Shown in pieces: positions 34,811 to 48,800 of a DNA stretch of 64,000 nt (position 1 is the stretch's first letter; each line of letters opens with the position of its first letter). The position numbers and the translations under genes are program-made. This DNA comes from Ceratotherium simum simum (lineage: Eukaryota; Chordata; Mammalia; Perissodactyla; Rhinocerotidae). The DNA is taken from positions 7,204,362 to 7,268,361 of the forward strand of contig NW_004454166.1 in the NCBI RefSeq assembly GCF_000283155.1, given 5' to 3'. The notes beneath the pieces were generated by a model. It saw nothing but the letters and a program-made list of their open reading frames with translations, was not told where the DNA came from and made no database searches.

Positions 34811-37235
34811 CAGACATACCTCCTTTTATTGCACTTTGCTTTATTGCACTTCACAGATATTATGTTTTTCACAAATTGAATTTTTGTGGCATACCTACAT
34901 CGAGCAAGTCTATTGGTGCCATTTTTCCAACAGCATTTGCTGACTTTGTGTCTATGTATCACATTTTGTAACACTCATAATATTTCAAACTTTGTCATTA
35001 TTATTATATTTGTTATGGTGATCTGTGATCAATGATCTTTGATGTTACTATTGTAATTCATTTGGGGCATCACAAACCACACCCATATACAGCAAACTTA
35101 ATCGATAAATGTTGTCTGTGTTCCAACTGCTCCACTAACCGGCCATTCCCCCATCTCACTCCCTCTCCTCAGGCCTCCCTATTCCCTGAGACATAACAAT
35201 ATTGAAATTAGGCCAAGTAATGACCCTACAATGGCCTCTAAACGTTCAAGTGAAAGGAAGAGTTGCATATCTCTCACTTTAAATCAAAAGTTAGGAATAG
35301 TGAAGCTTAGTGGGGAAGGCATGCCAAAAGCCCAGACAGGCCAAAACCTAGGCCTCCTGCATCAAACACTTAGCCAAGTTGTGAATGCAAAGGAAAAGGT
35401 CTTGAAGGAAATAAGAAGTACTACTCTAGTGAACACACAAATGATAAAGAAGAGAAACAATCTGATTGCTGACGTGGAGAAAGTTGTAGTGGTCTGGATA
35501 GAAGATCAAACCAACCACAACATTCCCTTCAGTCAAAGCCTAACCCAGAGCAAGGCCCTAACTCTCCTCAATTCTATGAAGGCTGACAGAGGAGAAGATG
35601 CTGCAGAAGAAAAGTCTGAAGCTAGAGCTTGGTCCACGAGGTTTAAAGAAAGAAGGTTGGCCCATGAGGTTTAAAGAAAGAAGCCATCTCCATAACATAC
35701 AAGTGCAAGTTGAAGCATCAAGTGCTGATGTAGAAGCTGCAGCAAGTCATCCAGAAGATCTAGCTAAGATGATTAATGAAGGTGCTACACTAAACAACAG
35801 ATTTTCAATGTAGACGAACTAGCCTTATACTGGAAGAAGATGCCATCTAGGACTTTCACAGTTAGAGAGGAGAAGTCAATGCCCAGCTGCAAGCTTCAAA
35901 GCACAGGCTGACTCTCTTCTTAGGATCTAAGGGAGCTATTGACTTTTAAGTTGAAGCTAACACTAATTTACTATTCCAAAACTCCTAGGGCCCTTAAGAA
36001 TTATGCTAAATCTACTCTTCCTGTGCTCCTCAAATAGAACAACCAAGCCTGGATGACAGCACATCTGTTTACAACATAGTTTACCAAACATTTTAAGCCT
36101 TCTTGAGACCTACTGCTCAGAAAACAGATTCCTTTACAAATATTACTGCTCATTGACAATGCACCTGGTCACCCAAGAGCTCTGATGGAGATGGACAACA
36201 AGATTAATATTGTTTTCATGACTGCTAAAACAACATCATTCTGCAGACCATAGATCACAGAGTAATTTCAACTTTTAAGTCTTATTATTTAAGAGATACA
36301 TTTTGTAAAGCTATAGCTGCCAAAGGTAGTGTTTCCTCTGATGGATATGGGCAAAGTAAATTGAAAAACTTCTGGAAAGGATTCACCATTCTAGGTGCCA
36401 TTCAGAACATTTGTGATTTATGGGAGGACATCAAAATATCAATATTAACAGGAGTTTTGGAAGAAGATGATTCCAACCCTCATTAATGACTTTGAGGGGT
36501 TTAAGACTTCAGTGGAACAAGCAACTGCAGATGTGGTGGAAATAGCAAGGCAACAAGAATTAGAAGTGAAGCCTGAAGATGTGACTGAATGGCTGCAATC
36601 TCATGATAAAACTTTAACAGATGAGGAGTTGCTTTTTATAGATGAACAAAGAAAATGGTTTCCTGAGATGGAAACTACTCCTAGTGAAGATGCTGTAAAA
36701 ATTGTTGAAATGACAACAAAGGATTTAGACAATTATATAAACTTAATTGAGAAAGCAGCAGAAGGGTTTGAGAGGATTGACTCCAATTTTGAAAGAAGTT
36801 CTACTGTGGGTAAAATGCTATCAAACAGCATCGCATGCTACATAGTAATCATTCGTGAAAGAAGAGTTGACCAATGTGGCAAACTTCGTTGTATTATTTA
36901 AGAAATTGCCATGGATACCTCAACCTTCAGCAACCACTACCCTGATTAGTCAGCAGCCATCAACTGAGGTAAGACCCTTCTCCAAAAAAAAAGATTAATA
37001 TTTGCTGAAGGCCAAGATGATGGTTAGCATTTTTTTAGTAATAAAGTATTTTTTAATTAAGGTATGTACATCGTTTTTAGACATAATGCTATTGCACACT
37101 TAGACAACAATATAGTGTAATATAACTTGTGTTGGCACTGGAAAGTCAAAAAATTCGTGTGATTCATTTTAGTGCAATATTTGTTTTATTGTGGTGATCT
37201 GGAACCAAACCAGCAGTATTTCCAAGGTATGCCTA
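34811..37235 (+). mobile_element. Tigger1 DNA transposon, full length
   Basis: A pogo-superfamily (Tc1/mariner) element. Ends cagacatacct at the left and aggtatgccta at the right are imperfect inverted repeats. A TA duplication flanks it at 34809-34810 and 37236-37237. The length of 2,425 bp fits a complete Tigger1 (about 2.4 kb from memory). It is inserted in the inverted arm of an L1, which continues uninterrupted on both sides. Confidence 0.95.
35231..36901 (+). pseudogene. Tigger1 transposase, broken by frameshifts
   Basis: The N-terminal piece, open at 35231-35674, begins MASKRSSERK and keeps a CENP-B-like helix-turn-helix region. The DDE core lies in other frames, with '[10 protein letters not shown]' at about 36143-36172 containing a catalytic Asp. 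The C-terminal piece is open at 36467-36901. Several frameshifts and stops separate them, including a duplication-like 'aggtttaaagaaagaag' near 35639-35680. It cannot make an active transposase. Confidence 0.9.
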
Positions 37236-37237
37236 TA

Positions 37238-38053
37238 ATTGTTCATAATAGTCTGTTATGATCCTTTTTTCTTTCTGACGCATCCCTTATAATGTCTCCT
37301 CTTTCATTTCTGATCTTATTTGTCTTCTCCATTGTTTTCTTAGTCTAGTAAAATGTTTTTCAAGTCTGTTTATCTTTTCAAAAACGAACTCTTAATTTGT
37401 TTTCTTTGTAGTTTTATTCTCTATTTCATTTATTTCTGTTCAAATCTTTATTATTTCTTCCTTCTGCTAATTTCAGGCTTAGTTTGATCTTCTTTTTCTA
37501 GTCCTGAAGTGTAAAGTTAGGTTGTTTATTTAAGATCTTGCTTCTTTTTTTTTTTTCTTTTTAAATGATTCTCTACCCCATTCTCTCTCTTTCTTTTCTT
37601 TAAGAAGATTGGCCCTGAGCTAACATCTGTTGCCCATCTCCTTTTTCTTTTTTCTCCCAAAAGCCCCAGTACATAGTTGTATTTCCCAGTGGCAGGTCCT
37701 TCTCGATCTTCTATGTGGGACACTGCCTCAGCATGGCTTGATGAGTGGTGAGTAGGTCCATGCCCAGGATCCAAACCAGTGAACCCCAGGCCACCGAAGC
37801 AGAATGTGTGAACTTAACCACTATGCCACCAGGCCAGCCCCAATCTTGCTTCTTTTTTAATGTAGGTGTTTACTGCTACAAACTTTCCTCTTAGTACCGG
37901 ATTTGCTACATCCCATATATTTTGGTATGTTGTGTTTTTGTTTTCATTTGTCTTCAGATATTTTCTAATTTCCCTTTTGATTTCTTCTTTGACCCACTTA
38001 TTGTTCAAGAGTATGTTGTTGAATTTCCACATATTTGTGAATAAACCTATGCA
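37238..38053 (-). mobile_element. L1 LINE, inverted arm, right part
   Basis: Continuation of the L1 left of Tigger1, reading backwards toward the region between the endonuclease and reverse transcriptase of ORF2. The minus strand near 37866-38050 encodes 'KEEIKREIRKYLKTNENKNT'. It is interrupted by a SINE at 37551-37842. Confidence 0.85.
37551..37842 (-). mobile_element. ERE-type SINE, antisense, inside the L1
   Basis: Complement of the head at the right (ccaggccagcccc), two body motifs at the left ('ggccctgagctaacatctg'), T-rich tail at the far left. Perfect 16-bp duplication atcttgcttctttttt at 37535-37550 and 37843-37858. More diverged than the ERE1 copies, as expected of an ERE2/3-type element. 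Confidence 0.92.
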
Positions 38054-38055
38054 AA

Positions 38056-39370
38056 TACAGTCCACCACGCATCGACAAAGGTGCCAAGAATACAAGATAA
38101 GGAAATGATAGTTTCTCCAATAAATGGTGTTAGAAAAACTGGATATCCACGTGCAAAAGAATGAAAGTAGACCCATATCTTACACCATATACAAAAATTA
38201 GCTGAAATTGGCTTAAAGACCTAAACATAAGACCTGAAAGTGTGAAGCTCCTAAGAGAAAACATACAGGAAAGCTTCATGACATTGGTCTTGGGAATGAT
38301 TTCTTGAATGTGATATTAAGACACAGTCAACAAAAGTGAAAAATAGACAAGGGGACTACATCAAATGTAAAATCTTCTATACAGCAAAAGAAACAATCAA
38401 CAGAATAAGAAGGCGACCTGGGAATGGAAGAAAATACTTACAAATGATATATCTGATAAAGAGTTAATAGTAAAAATATAAGGAACTCCTACAACTCAAC
38501 AACAAAAAGTCAAATAACTCATCTAAAAAATGGTCCAAGGACTTGAAAAGACGCTTCTCCAAAGAAGATACACAATGGCCAACAGACACATGAAAAGATG
38601 CTCAAAATCATTAACTATCAGGGAAATGCAAATCAAAACCACAATAGGATATCACCTTACACCTGTTAAGATGGCTATTATGAGAAAAACAAAAGATAAC
38701 GAGCATTCGTGAAGATGTGGAGAAATTGGAAACCTTGTACACTGTTGACTTGAATGTAAAATGGTGTCGTCACTATGGAAAACAGTATGGAGTTTCTAGA
38801 ACTACCATATGATCCAGCAATCCCACTCCTAGGTATACATATAAAAGAATTGAAAACAGGATCTCAAACAGATATCTGCACTCCCATGTTCATTGTAGAA
38901 TTATTCACAATAGCCAAAACATAGAAACAACCTAAATGTCCATCAATGAATGAATGGATGAAGGAAATGTGATACTATTGAAGGAAATGTGGAATACTAT
39001 TCCACCTTAAAAAAGAAGGAAATCCTGTCATATCTGATGAACCTGGAGGACATTATGCGACATGAAATAAATCTGTCACAGAAGGACAACTACTGCATGA
39101 TTCCACTTATACAAGGCATCTAAAATAGTCAAACTCATAAAAACAGAGAGTAGAATAGCGGTTGCCAGCAGATGGAGGGAGAGAGAAATGGGGAGTTGCT
39201 GTTCAACAGGTATAAAGTTTCGGTTAAACAAGATGGATAAGTTCTAGAGATCTGCTATACATCATCATGTATATGGTTAACAATACTGTATTGTGTATCT
39301 AAGAAGTTCTTAAGAGAGTACATCTCATGTTAAGTGTTCTGACCACAATGGAAAAAAGAAGAGAGAAAAT
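38056..39370 (+). mobile_element. L1 LINE, sense arm (ORF2 C-terminus and 3' UTR)
   Basis: Begins around 'gacaaaggtgccaagaatac' in ORF2 and runs through the ORF2 C-terminus (38530-38712 encodes '[12 protein letters not shown]') and the 3' UTR ('caatactgtattgtgtatc') to about 39370. Together with the antisense segment to its left it has the layout of a 5'-inverted L1. The first 350 bp or so repeats, in inverted orientation, the sequence at 32960-33345. Confidence 0.88.
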
Positions 39371-41189
39371 TAATGGATTATATAGCTAACGTTGGAAGTG
39401 CTACCCCCTCTACTACAGAATCTCTTATTTTGTATGTTTTTTGGAAAAGCACTTTTCTTGGCTTCTCAATTTTTGCCCATTCTTTACAATACTCCTTTCA
39501 GATCTATCAAATTTTCTAGACTTTTGGATATTCTGAACTACATAAATATTTTGAGAGATGAAATCTGAGAGATTATCTCTAATACCCACTAATGAGAAGA
39601 CTGAGGTCAATAAAGATTGAGTTATATATCAAGTTTCCATAGCCTTTCAGTGACAAAATTTGGAGAGAACTCTGGTCTTCAAACTCCCATTACACTGTTT
39701 CTGCTTATGCCTACTAAGAAAAAAGTTTGATTATTGAATGTATGGCTCTACTCTCCTTTCTCACCAAAACATCTCTAACTAAAGTTTTGCTTCGTAGCTC
39801 TATTTAAACAGGAGATAAATGGAATCACTATTTTCAGGCTTTATTGAAGAAAGGGAAATAAATTAATGTTCTAATCCAAACCATAGAAATACACATATTT
39901 TAATTCCACTCAAGAAAAATATATTTGATATGCAGAATATAACATTTCCTTGGTAACAATGAATATATTTTATTTCATCAATACTAGTTAAATGGCTGAT
40001 AAAATTGCCTTATTTTTTGCTTCATATAGAACTGAGTTTTAGTCATTTGTGAATAGTGAAATCATGACAAAATAAAAAGTGTACAATAAGCTTCTATAAA
40101 CTATTAAATGTTTTGACTTTGGCATCATCACCAGTAAAATGTTATATTCTTTGTATTTGAAAAATATCTTGACACAATATTATAATAAAATTTAAGAATT
40201 TCTCCATTAAATATTTTTTCATATTGATTGAATTATGAATATCCAAATATTTAACCAATTTCTTGAAATAGTTTCTACTCCTTTTCTGATGGTCAAACAA
40301 TTATGTTCATTTTAGTTATTTTAGACAATTAAAAATCTTCAATAATCAGGCTGTCATGAATAAAAGAATTAAAGGGTTTGTTGTATTGTCAATTTACCTA
40401 TTTCTATTAATAAAAATGTATTTTTAAAAAACTAAAAGTGCAAGCATAAAATATGTATATGTAATTATAGGTCCTGATTTTAGCAGAGTAGTGTATCCTG
40501 AATTTTAAAATATATTTATTATTGGATAATTTCAATTTGTCTGACTATTCCAAAATTTCTTAAATGATTTTTGTTGTGGGGGAATTTAGTTGTTCTTAAA
40601 ATTATTTTTGTTACACCTTAATGAAGAAAGCTTATATAATTTTGTCATACAGCTTATATGATGTTCTTAAAAGTATTCCCGGAAGTGGAGTAGTCAATTA
40701 TTTGAATATTTTAAGACCTTTTAGGCCTTGTCACATTTTTTTCTTCATTAATATCGCCCTAATAAGCATTCCCAATAGTATTTATGAAAGTATTTCTCTC
40801 ATTCTGCTCCCACTCAGAGCTAATACTGATATTATATTTTTTAATATTATCTTCTTTTTTTGAAGATCAATAGCATGTCTTCAGTTTTATATTATTATTT
40901 TGAAGAAGTTAATTTTAAATTTTTTAAAGTTATAACATAATTGCAATATATTTTGTCAAAGTGTAAAAATATTTCTGTTTCCTGTGCCATAACATACTTA
41001 GTATTTATTTAATCATTTTGTTTTCTCCTATCTCCCAACTGTCCATTTTAAACCATATTCAGTTGCTTTTAGATTATATTTTTCACTTTTTATTTTATAT
41101 AGTTCTTCTTAAAACACTCCTTGATAGCTGCAATGTTTTTAATAATATTCAAAGAAGTTTTATAAGTTTAACAGAAATAAGATTTCCTA
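39371..41189. other. AT-rich intergenic sequence, nothing recognised
   Basis: No supported gene or named repeat; very AT-rich between 39850 and 41160. Confidence 0.5.
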
Positions 41190-41425
41190 TAGTTTAGCTG
41201 TTTAAGGAAGTGAGCTCTGAAGTCAGACTGCCTAGGTTCAAATCCAATTAACTGTGTAATACTGTATAGACTACTTCATCTTTCTCAGTTGGCCTCATTG
41301 TGGGCAAGTGTGTAAAATGTGGATGATAGTAGTAACTTAGGCAGTTCTCAGAATTAAAAAAAGGGTTAATGTATATAACATAACTGGAACAATGCCTGGT
41401 ATATAATAAGCACTTCATAAAAGTC
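41190..41425 (+). mobile_element. MIR SINE
   Basis: 'gaagtgagctctgaagtcagactgcctaggttcaaatcc' through 'caatgcctggtatataataagcac' follows the MIR consensus almost end to end. Confidence 0.85.
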
Positions 41426-41469
41426 AACTGCCCATTAAGGTAAAGTAAATATAGAGTTTCTATATGCAA

Positions 41470-41640
41470 AGCATAGAGCTAAGTACTTCTCAAATATTAA
41501 ATTATATAATCTTCATTACACCTCAGTGGGTTATTATTATAATTCTATTTATTAAATTAGAAAATTGAAAGTTATAAAGGCGAGGAAAATTTTGCTAGAT
41601 CACATAGAAGGTGTGGAATTTTGGATCCTGAATCACACCT
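41470..41640 (-). mobile_element. MIR-like SINE fragment, antisense
   Basis: 'aaattatataatcttcattacacc' followed by 'agatcacatagaaggtgtgg' and 'ttttggatcctgaatc' resembles the reverse complement of MIR. Diverged. Confidence 0.5.
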
Positions 41641-41911
41641 TCTTTCTTCTTGCGCTCATAACTTTTGTTCCAAGATTTCCACACTTAACTTCATTGTTCT
41701 CAATTAAAGACACTTTCATGCAAAATTTAACAAATAGCATAAAGGTTATATAATTGTTGGCCTTTGAATATGTGTTCTTTATTTTGTTTGCCTACTTTCA
41801 TAAAAAACAACATTGATGGTTTTCAAAACCTTAGATATCCAAATTTCTTCCTTAAAACTCTCTGGATGGTATTCCAATATCTTTTAGTTTATTGGAATAG
41901 AATTAGATTTT

Positions 41912-41961
41912 CTTTTTTCTTTCTTTCTCCCTTTCTCTCTTCTTTCCTTCTTTCCTTTCTT
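41912..41961. repeat. (TTTC)n-type pyrimidine tract
   Basis: About 50 bases of C and T only, in tttc/cttt units. Confidence 0.9.
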
Positions 41962-42639
41962 CCATCATTTCTAACAGACGTTAGACTCCACCAATATAGA
42001 TAAGCTAAGAAACAAGAAGACACACCTGAAAAATATGACAATCATTCCAGAAAAACTAAATGTTTCATTCAGAAGCATGCATTTGTGCACAAGGAAATAA
42101 GGGAAATTCACTGGAGTCAGAAAAACAATAATTAAAAATCATTGATGTATGGCCACTCTATGTATGAAGAATAGACAAGCGAAATCAGGTTAGGAATTTG
42201 AGCCTAAAATCCACAAGGGGACAAGATTTTATTACTCTTTGGGCAATTTTACATGGTAGATGCAATTAAACCCCATTCCCACACATGTGTCCATAAACAA
42301 ATAAATTTGGAACCATCAAATTTATGAACATGTGATTTAGGGGCAAAATATCTTTACTCAAATAGGACAATAATAAGAAATTTTTTTCTTGATATTCTCT
42401 GGGATCATCCTGGGAAAAAATGAGGCAATCAGCCTTACTAGATATCAGAACCTATTTCAAAGCCACCAGCATTGAAATATTGTAAATCTTAAACAAGAAT
42501 ATAAAGAAAGTTTGATGAAAGAAATTTAGAGAATCCAGAAAGAGGGTGAAATGTATGTGGGAAATTAACATATGTGAAGGGTGGTAGTCAAGCCTGTGGT
42601 GAGGAGATGGAATATTCACTAAATTATTTGGAACAACAA
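41962..42639. other. Intergenic sequence, nothing recognised
   Basis: No supported gene; may already be diverged LINE sequence. Confidence 0.4.
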
Positions 42640-45600
42640 TAAACCAATTTAGAAAAAATATTTGATATGAACCTTAAAATTTATACCAAAATAAAATCCA
42701 GATGAATCAAAAAGTTATACACAAATGATGAAAAACTTAAAACCTTAGAATAAATAATGGGGATGGGAATATTTTTACAATCGTGACATCAGCTTCATAA
42801 GGCATAAACCAAAATTTTGACTAAATGATAAAAACTTTTACTTGGTAAAATATAAAGAACAATAAAAAGTATAAAGCTGAAATAAAAGCAATAAACTAGG
42901 AAAATATTATCAAGTTGCAAAATGGACAAAATAATATAATTACATAAGTAGATGAATAGATAAATAAAAAAGGTCACAATCAACTGATGAACAAAAAAAA
43001 TGCATGTTGAGGATACAAATTAAATTTTACAGAAATTCAAATACAGAAGATTGTTAAACTTATTATAAGATATTGAATCTAAATTTCTAAATTAAAAACG
43101 TAAAATAAAATTATGAAGAGATGCCATTTTTTTACCATCGTATTTTCAAAGATAAACATGAAATTTAATTACTTTCATTACAGCCATGGGGGTGGGAGGT
43201 ACATTGCTCTTAAAGGAAACTACAGATAAGAATGATGGTTGATTTTTCAACAAAAACTATTGAAATCAGAGAAAATCACATCTTTAAACACCTGAAATTA
43301 AAGCAAATCAAAATTTCTATATCCAGTTCAGAAATGAAAGCTAAATGAAGGCAAAGAAACAGAGAATTCTTCACAGGAAATATGTCCCCTCCAAATATTT
43401 TATCTACAAATGTAGATATTCAGGCAAAAGAATGATCATATTTGGTGGAAATATTTAATTATAAAACATAATGAAGAATAATGGAAAGACAAAATGTAGG
43501 TAAGTAAAAATTTTAAAAAATGATTCAATAAATCAATAATATTAATGGTTTATAGAGTTAAAACATGTAGATTTAAAATAAAGGTTCACAGTAACAAAGA
43601 AGGTGGAGATTGCATAAATATTACAAATATATTCTAAAATAAATGTAATATATTCTACAAAACAAACAAATATGCAAAAAGCTACATGCTGCTTACAAAA
43701 AACACAGTAAAAGAATACAGAAAGAAAGCTGATATAGCTATATCACTCTCAAACAAAAGGGACTTTGGGAGCATTGCTACAATTTAGAGGAACATTTTCT
43801 AAAGACAAAAGGGTCAATCCACATGGGAGACATCAGAAATCCAAATTTATATGATCCAAAAAAAGGCAGTATCATTATAACTATAAAGAGAAATATACAG
43901 ACCAACAATTACAGTGGTGCACATCAAGGCTCTGAATAGTTGACAGAACAAACAGGACAAAAAAAATCCCTACACACTTAGAGGATGTACTGAATATCTA
44001 AAAATATTTAAATATACCTTAAAAAGATGTATGCACATAATAATGACAGAATACACTTTATTTTTGGCAAAAATGGAAATTATACCAAAATTGAAAATGT
44101 TAGATACCGTGTATGCCCAATAAATTTTAAAGATTTGAAATCATTCAGCATCCAGTGTCTGACAATAATGGAATTACACTAGATATTAATAACCATAAGA
44201 TAACTAGAAAATTAAAAAACTATTTGCAATTAAAGAGAATACTTAAAAGCAACCCATGGGTCAAAAAATAATTAAATTGAGAATTTGAATAAAATTTCAA
44301 CTGGATAAAATTGAAGACACAACATTGTAAAATGTGTGAAACATTGCTCAAGAATTAGAGAGAAATACATATTTTTAAACGTACATATTAAAAAAGAGGA
44401 GCTAAAAATCTGTGATCTATGCATCTATATAATGAAGCTAAAAAAAACTCAGAAAATCAAATCTCAAGAATGTACAAGGATATAAAAATTTTAACAGCAG
44501 AGAGTACATTAAAACTAACCAATAAAGAAAACCAGCAGAGGGCCGGCCCTGTGGCTAAGCGGTTAAGTGCGTATGCTCCGCTACTGGCAGCCCGCATTTG
44601 GATCCCAGGCATGCACCAAAGCACCGCTTCTCCGGCCATGCTGAGGCCGCGTCCCACATACAGCAACCAGAAGGATGTGCAACTACGACACACAACTATC
44701 TACTGGGGCTTTGGGGGAAAAAAAGGAGGAGGATTGTCAATAGATGTTAGCTCAGAGCCGGTCTTCCTCAGCAACAAGAGGAGGATTAGCACGGATGTTA
44801 GCTCAGGGCTGATCTTCCTCACAAAAAAAGAAAACCAGCAGAGATGAGCTGGTTCTTTTAAAAAAATAATAAAATTTCACATACTTTTAGCAAAATTGAT
44901 GAAGATAAGAGAAACATAAATTGCCAATATCAGGAATGAAAAGAAGTCACTGCAGACCCTACAGCCCTGACAGTGATAACAAAGAATATAATTAGCAATT
45001 TTATGTCAATAATTATGACATTTCAACAATTGGGTAAATTATTTGAACAACATACCTAAAAAAATTGAATAATTAAAGTAAAATCTGAACACTCTTCTAT
45101 TAAATTAAATCATCTATTGAAAAAAAACAATTCCACAAAGTAAGCTCAAGACCAGGTAGAAACATTGGTGAATTGTTCACACCATTAAAGGAAGACATAT
45201 TTCTAATTTTGTAAAAAATTTTTCAAAGGAAAAAAGATGCAATACTTTATATGCTTTGCAATTCATTTTATGAAATTAGCCCACTACAATACCAAAATCT
45301 TGACAAGAACTAATGAGAAATTGAAATTACAGATCAATTACTCTCAAGATCATAAATACAGGAAATCTAAACCAGATAGTAAGCAAATAAAATAAAGTGA
45401 TATATAAAAATCACAATATATCATGGTGAAGTGAGGTTTATGTTCAAAATACAGAGGTTTTTTAATATTAAAAAGTCAACTTATTTCATCTAATTAAGAG
45501 AAAAAGGTGAAACATGTTATTTTCTCATTAAATTCAGATAAAGTAGTTAATAAAATTAAATATTTATTTTTGATAATAAAATTTGATCACAAATCAGTAA

Positions 45601-45859
45601 TAGAAGAAAACTTCCTGAATCTGAAGAAAATCTTAAAAACAAAACAGCAATCACCTAAATTCTTCTCCTCAGATCCGATTAACAAATTAAAACCAAGATG
45701 TCCTTTAGATCACTAGCGTGCAACAGTGTCCTGACTGGAGGTCCTATCCAGGGCATAAAGACAAAAAGGGGAACAAAAAGCATAAATTGGAAAAGAAGGA
45801 ACATAACTCTCAATATTTATAAATGACAGTAATGCTTGCTTAGAGACTCCTAAATAATC
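42640..45859 (+). mobile_element. Old L1 LINE (L1M age), left part
   Basis: A long A-rich block with scattered L1 landmarks in the sense direction, such as 'agctgatatagctatatcactctcaaacaaa' (43727 on), 'agaccaacaattaca' and 'caacattggtgaattgttcacaccatt'-like text. No frame longer than about 80 codons survives. It is more diverged than the L1 that interrupts it at about 45860. Confidence 0.65.
44541..44826 (+). mobile_element. ERE-type SINE inside the old L1
   Basis: Head ggccggccctgtggc, B box region, two body motifs and an A tail. Perfect 17-bp duplication aaagaaaaccagcagag at 44524-44540 and 44827-44843. The 142-codon frame over it (44419-44847) has no protein features. Confidence 0.96.
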
Positions 45860-48800
45860 TTTAAACATTAAAAAATTCAATTAATTGATATCATTGAATA
45901 GAAAACAACAGAAAAGATCAACAAAACTAACAGCTGGTTTTTCAAAAGATTAATAAAATTGAAAAACCTAGACGAGACTAACTAAGAAAAAAAGAGAGAA
46001 GACTCAAATGAAATCAGAAATGAAAGAGGAGATATTACAACTGATACCACAGAAATACAAAGGATCATAGGACATTACTGTGAACAATTATACGCCAACA
46101 TATTAGATAACCTAAAAAAAAAAAATGGATAAATTCTTAGAAACATACAACCTACCAAGACTGAATCATGAATAAATAGAAACTCTGAACAGACCAACAA
46201 CAAGTAAGGAGATTGAATCAATAATTCAAAACACTCCAACAAAATAAAAGTCCAGGACCAGAGGGTTTCACCGGTGAATCCTATCAAATATTTAAGGAAG
46301 AATTAATGCCAATCCTTCTTAAAAAGTTCCAAAAAATTGAAGAGGGGGGAACACTCCAAAACTCATGTTATGAGGCCAGCATTACCTGATACCAAAGCCA
46401 GATAAGGACACTACAGGCCATTATCCCTGATGACTATAGATGTAAAAATTCTCAACAAAACATTAGCAAACTGAATTCCACAGCATATTAAAATAATTAT
46501 ACACCATGATCAAGTGAGATTTATCACTGGGAGTCAAGGATACTTCAACAGATGCAAATCAATGTGTGATATATCACATTCATAAATGAAATAAAAAATC
46601 ATAGGATCAACTCAATAGATACAGAAAAAGCATTTGACAAAATCCAACATCGGTTCATGATAAAAACTCTCAACAAACTGTGTATAGAAAGAATGTACCT
46701 CAACATAAGAAAAGCCACATGTGACAAGCCCACAGCTAACATCATACTCTACAGGGAAAGGTAAAAGCTTTCCCTCTAATATCAGGAACTAGACAAGGGT
46801 GCCCACTCTCACCACTCCTATTCAAAATATTACCAGAAGTACTGGCCAGACCAATCAGGTGAAAAAAAAGTAAAAGGAATCCAAATCAATAAGGAAGAAG
46901 TAAAACTGTCTCTATTTGCAGATAACATGATTTTACATGTGGAAAATCCTAAAGACTCCATCAAAAAAACTGTTCGATCAAATCAGGAATTTCAGTAAAG
47001 TTGCAGGATACAAAATCAACAAACAAAATCAGTAACATTTTTATACACAATGAATTATCTGAAAATGAAAGAAAACAATCTCATTTACAATAGCATCAAA
47101 AACAATTAAATTCTTAGGAATAAATTTAACTAATGAGGTCAAAAATCTGCACAATGAAAACTGTAAGACACTGATAAAAGAAATGGAAGAAGTCACAAAT
47201 AATGGAAAGATATCCCATGTTCATGGATTGGAAGAATTAATATTGCTGAAATGTCCATACCACCCAAAGCCATCCACAGACTCAATGCAATCCCTATCAA
47301 GATTTCAACAGCCTTTTTTACAGAAATAGAAAAAACAGCCCTAAAATTTGTATGGAACCTCAAAAGACCCCGAATAGTCAAAGCAATCCCAAGAAAGAAG
47401 AAAAACTGGAGGCATCTAACTTCTAGATTTCAAACTATATTTCAAAGCTGTAGTAATAAAAACAGTATGGTACTGGCATAAAAACAGACACTTAGGCCAA
47501 TGAAACAGAATCGACAGCCCAGAAAAAAACGCACACATATGCGGTCAAATAACATTTGACAAGTGAGCCAAGAATACTCAATGGGGGATATGCGAGTCTC
47601 TTCAATAAATGTTTTTGGGAAAACTGGATAACCACATGCAGAAAAATGAAATTGGATCCCTATCTTACACCCCTCACAAAAATTAGCTTGATGGATTAAA
47701 GATTTAAACATTAGACCTGAATCCACGAAACTCCTAGAAGAAAACATAGAGGAAAAACCTCTTGACATTGGTCTTGCCAATGATTTTTTAGATGTGACAT
47801 CACAAACCAAACTACAAAAACAAAAATCAACATCTGAGCCTGCAGCAAAATAAAAGTTTCCGGGGGGCCAGCCCGGTGGCGCAAGTGGTTAAGTGCGCGC
47901 GCTCTGCTGTGGCGGCCCAGGGTTCACCGGTTTGGATCCCCAGCACGGACCAACGCACTGCTTGGCAAGTCATGCTATGGCAGCGTCCCATTAAAGTGGA
48001 GGATTGGCAGATGTTAGCACAGGGCTGATTTCCTCACAAAAAAATAAAAGTAAAAAAAATAAAGGTTTCTACACAGCAAAGGAAACCATCAACAAAATGA
48101 AAAGGCAACATACAGAATGAGAGAAAATATTTGCAAATCATGTATCTGATAAGGGGTTAATATCGAAAATACATAAAGAACTTGTACAACTCAATTATAA
48201 AAAAACAAAACAATCTGATTTAAAGATTGGCAGAAGAAGTGAATAGACATTTCTCCAAAGGAGACATCCAAATGGCCAATAGGTACGTGAAAAGGTGCTC
48301 AACATCACTGATCATCAGGGAAATACAAATCAAAACCAAAATGACCTATCACCTCACACCTGTTAAAATGGCTATCATCAAGAAGACAAGAGATAAGTGT
48401 TGGTGAGGATGGGCAGAAAAGGGAACCCTTGTGCAGTGTTGGTGGGAATGTAAATTGGTTCAGCCACTATGGAAAACAGTATGGAGAGTCCTCAAAAAAT
48501 TAAAAATACAGCTACCATGTGATCCAGCAATCTCTCTCCTGGATATATATCCAAAGGAAATGAAAACAGGCTATTGAAAAGATATCTGCACCCTCATGTT
48601 TATTGCAGTATTAATCACCGTAGCCAAGACACGAAACAACCTAAGCGTCTATCAACGGATGAATGGATAAAGACGTGAGAGATATATATAATGGAATATT
48701 ATTCAGCCATAAGAAAGAAGGAAATCCTGCCATGCTACAACATGGGTGTACCTTGAGGGCATTATGCTAAGGGGGATAGGCCAGACAGAGAAAGACAAAT

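Noticed and set aside
36467..36901. 144-codon frame as a host (domesticated) gene
   Set aside because: It is the C-terminal part of the Tigger1 transposase inside a full-length Tigger1; the rest of the transposase is frameshifted, so there is no sign of domestication.
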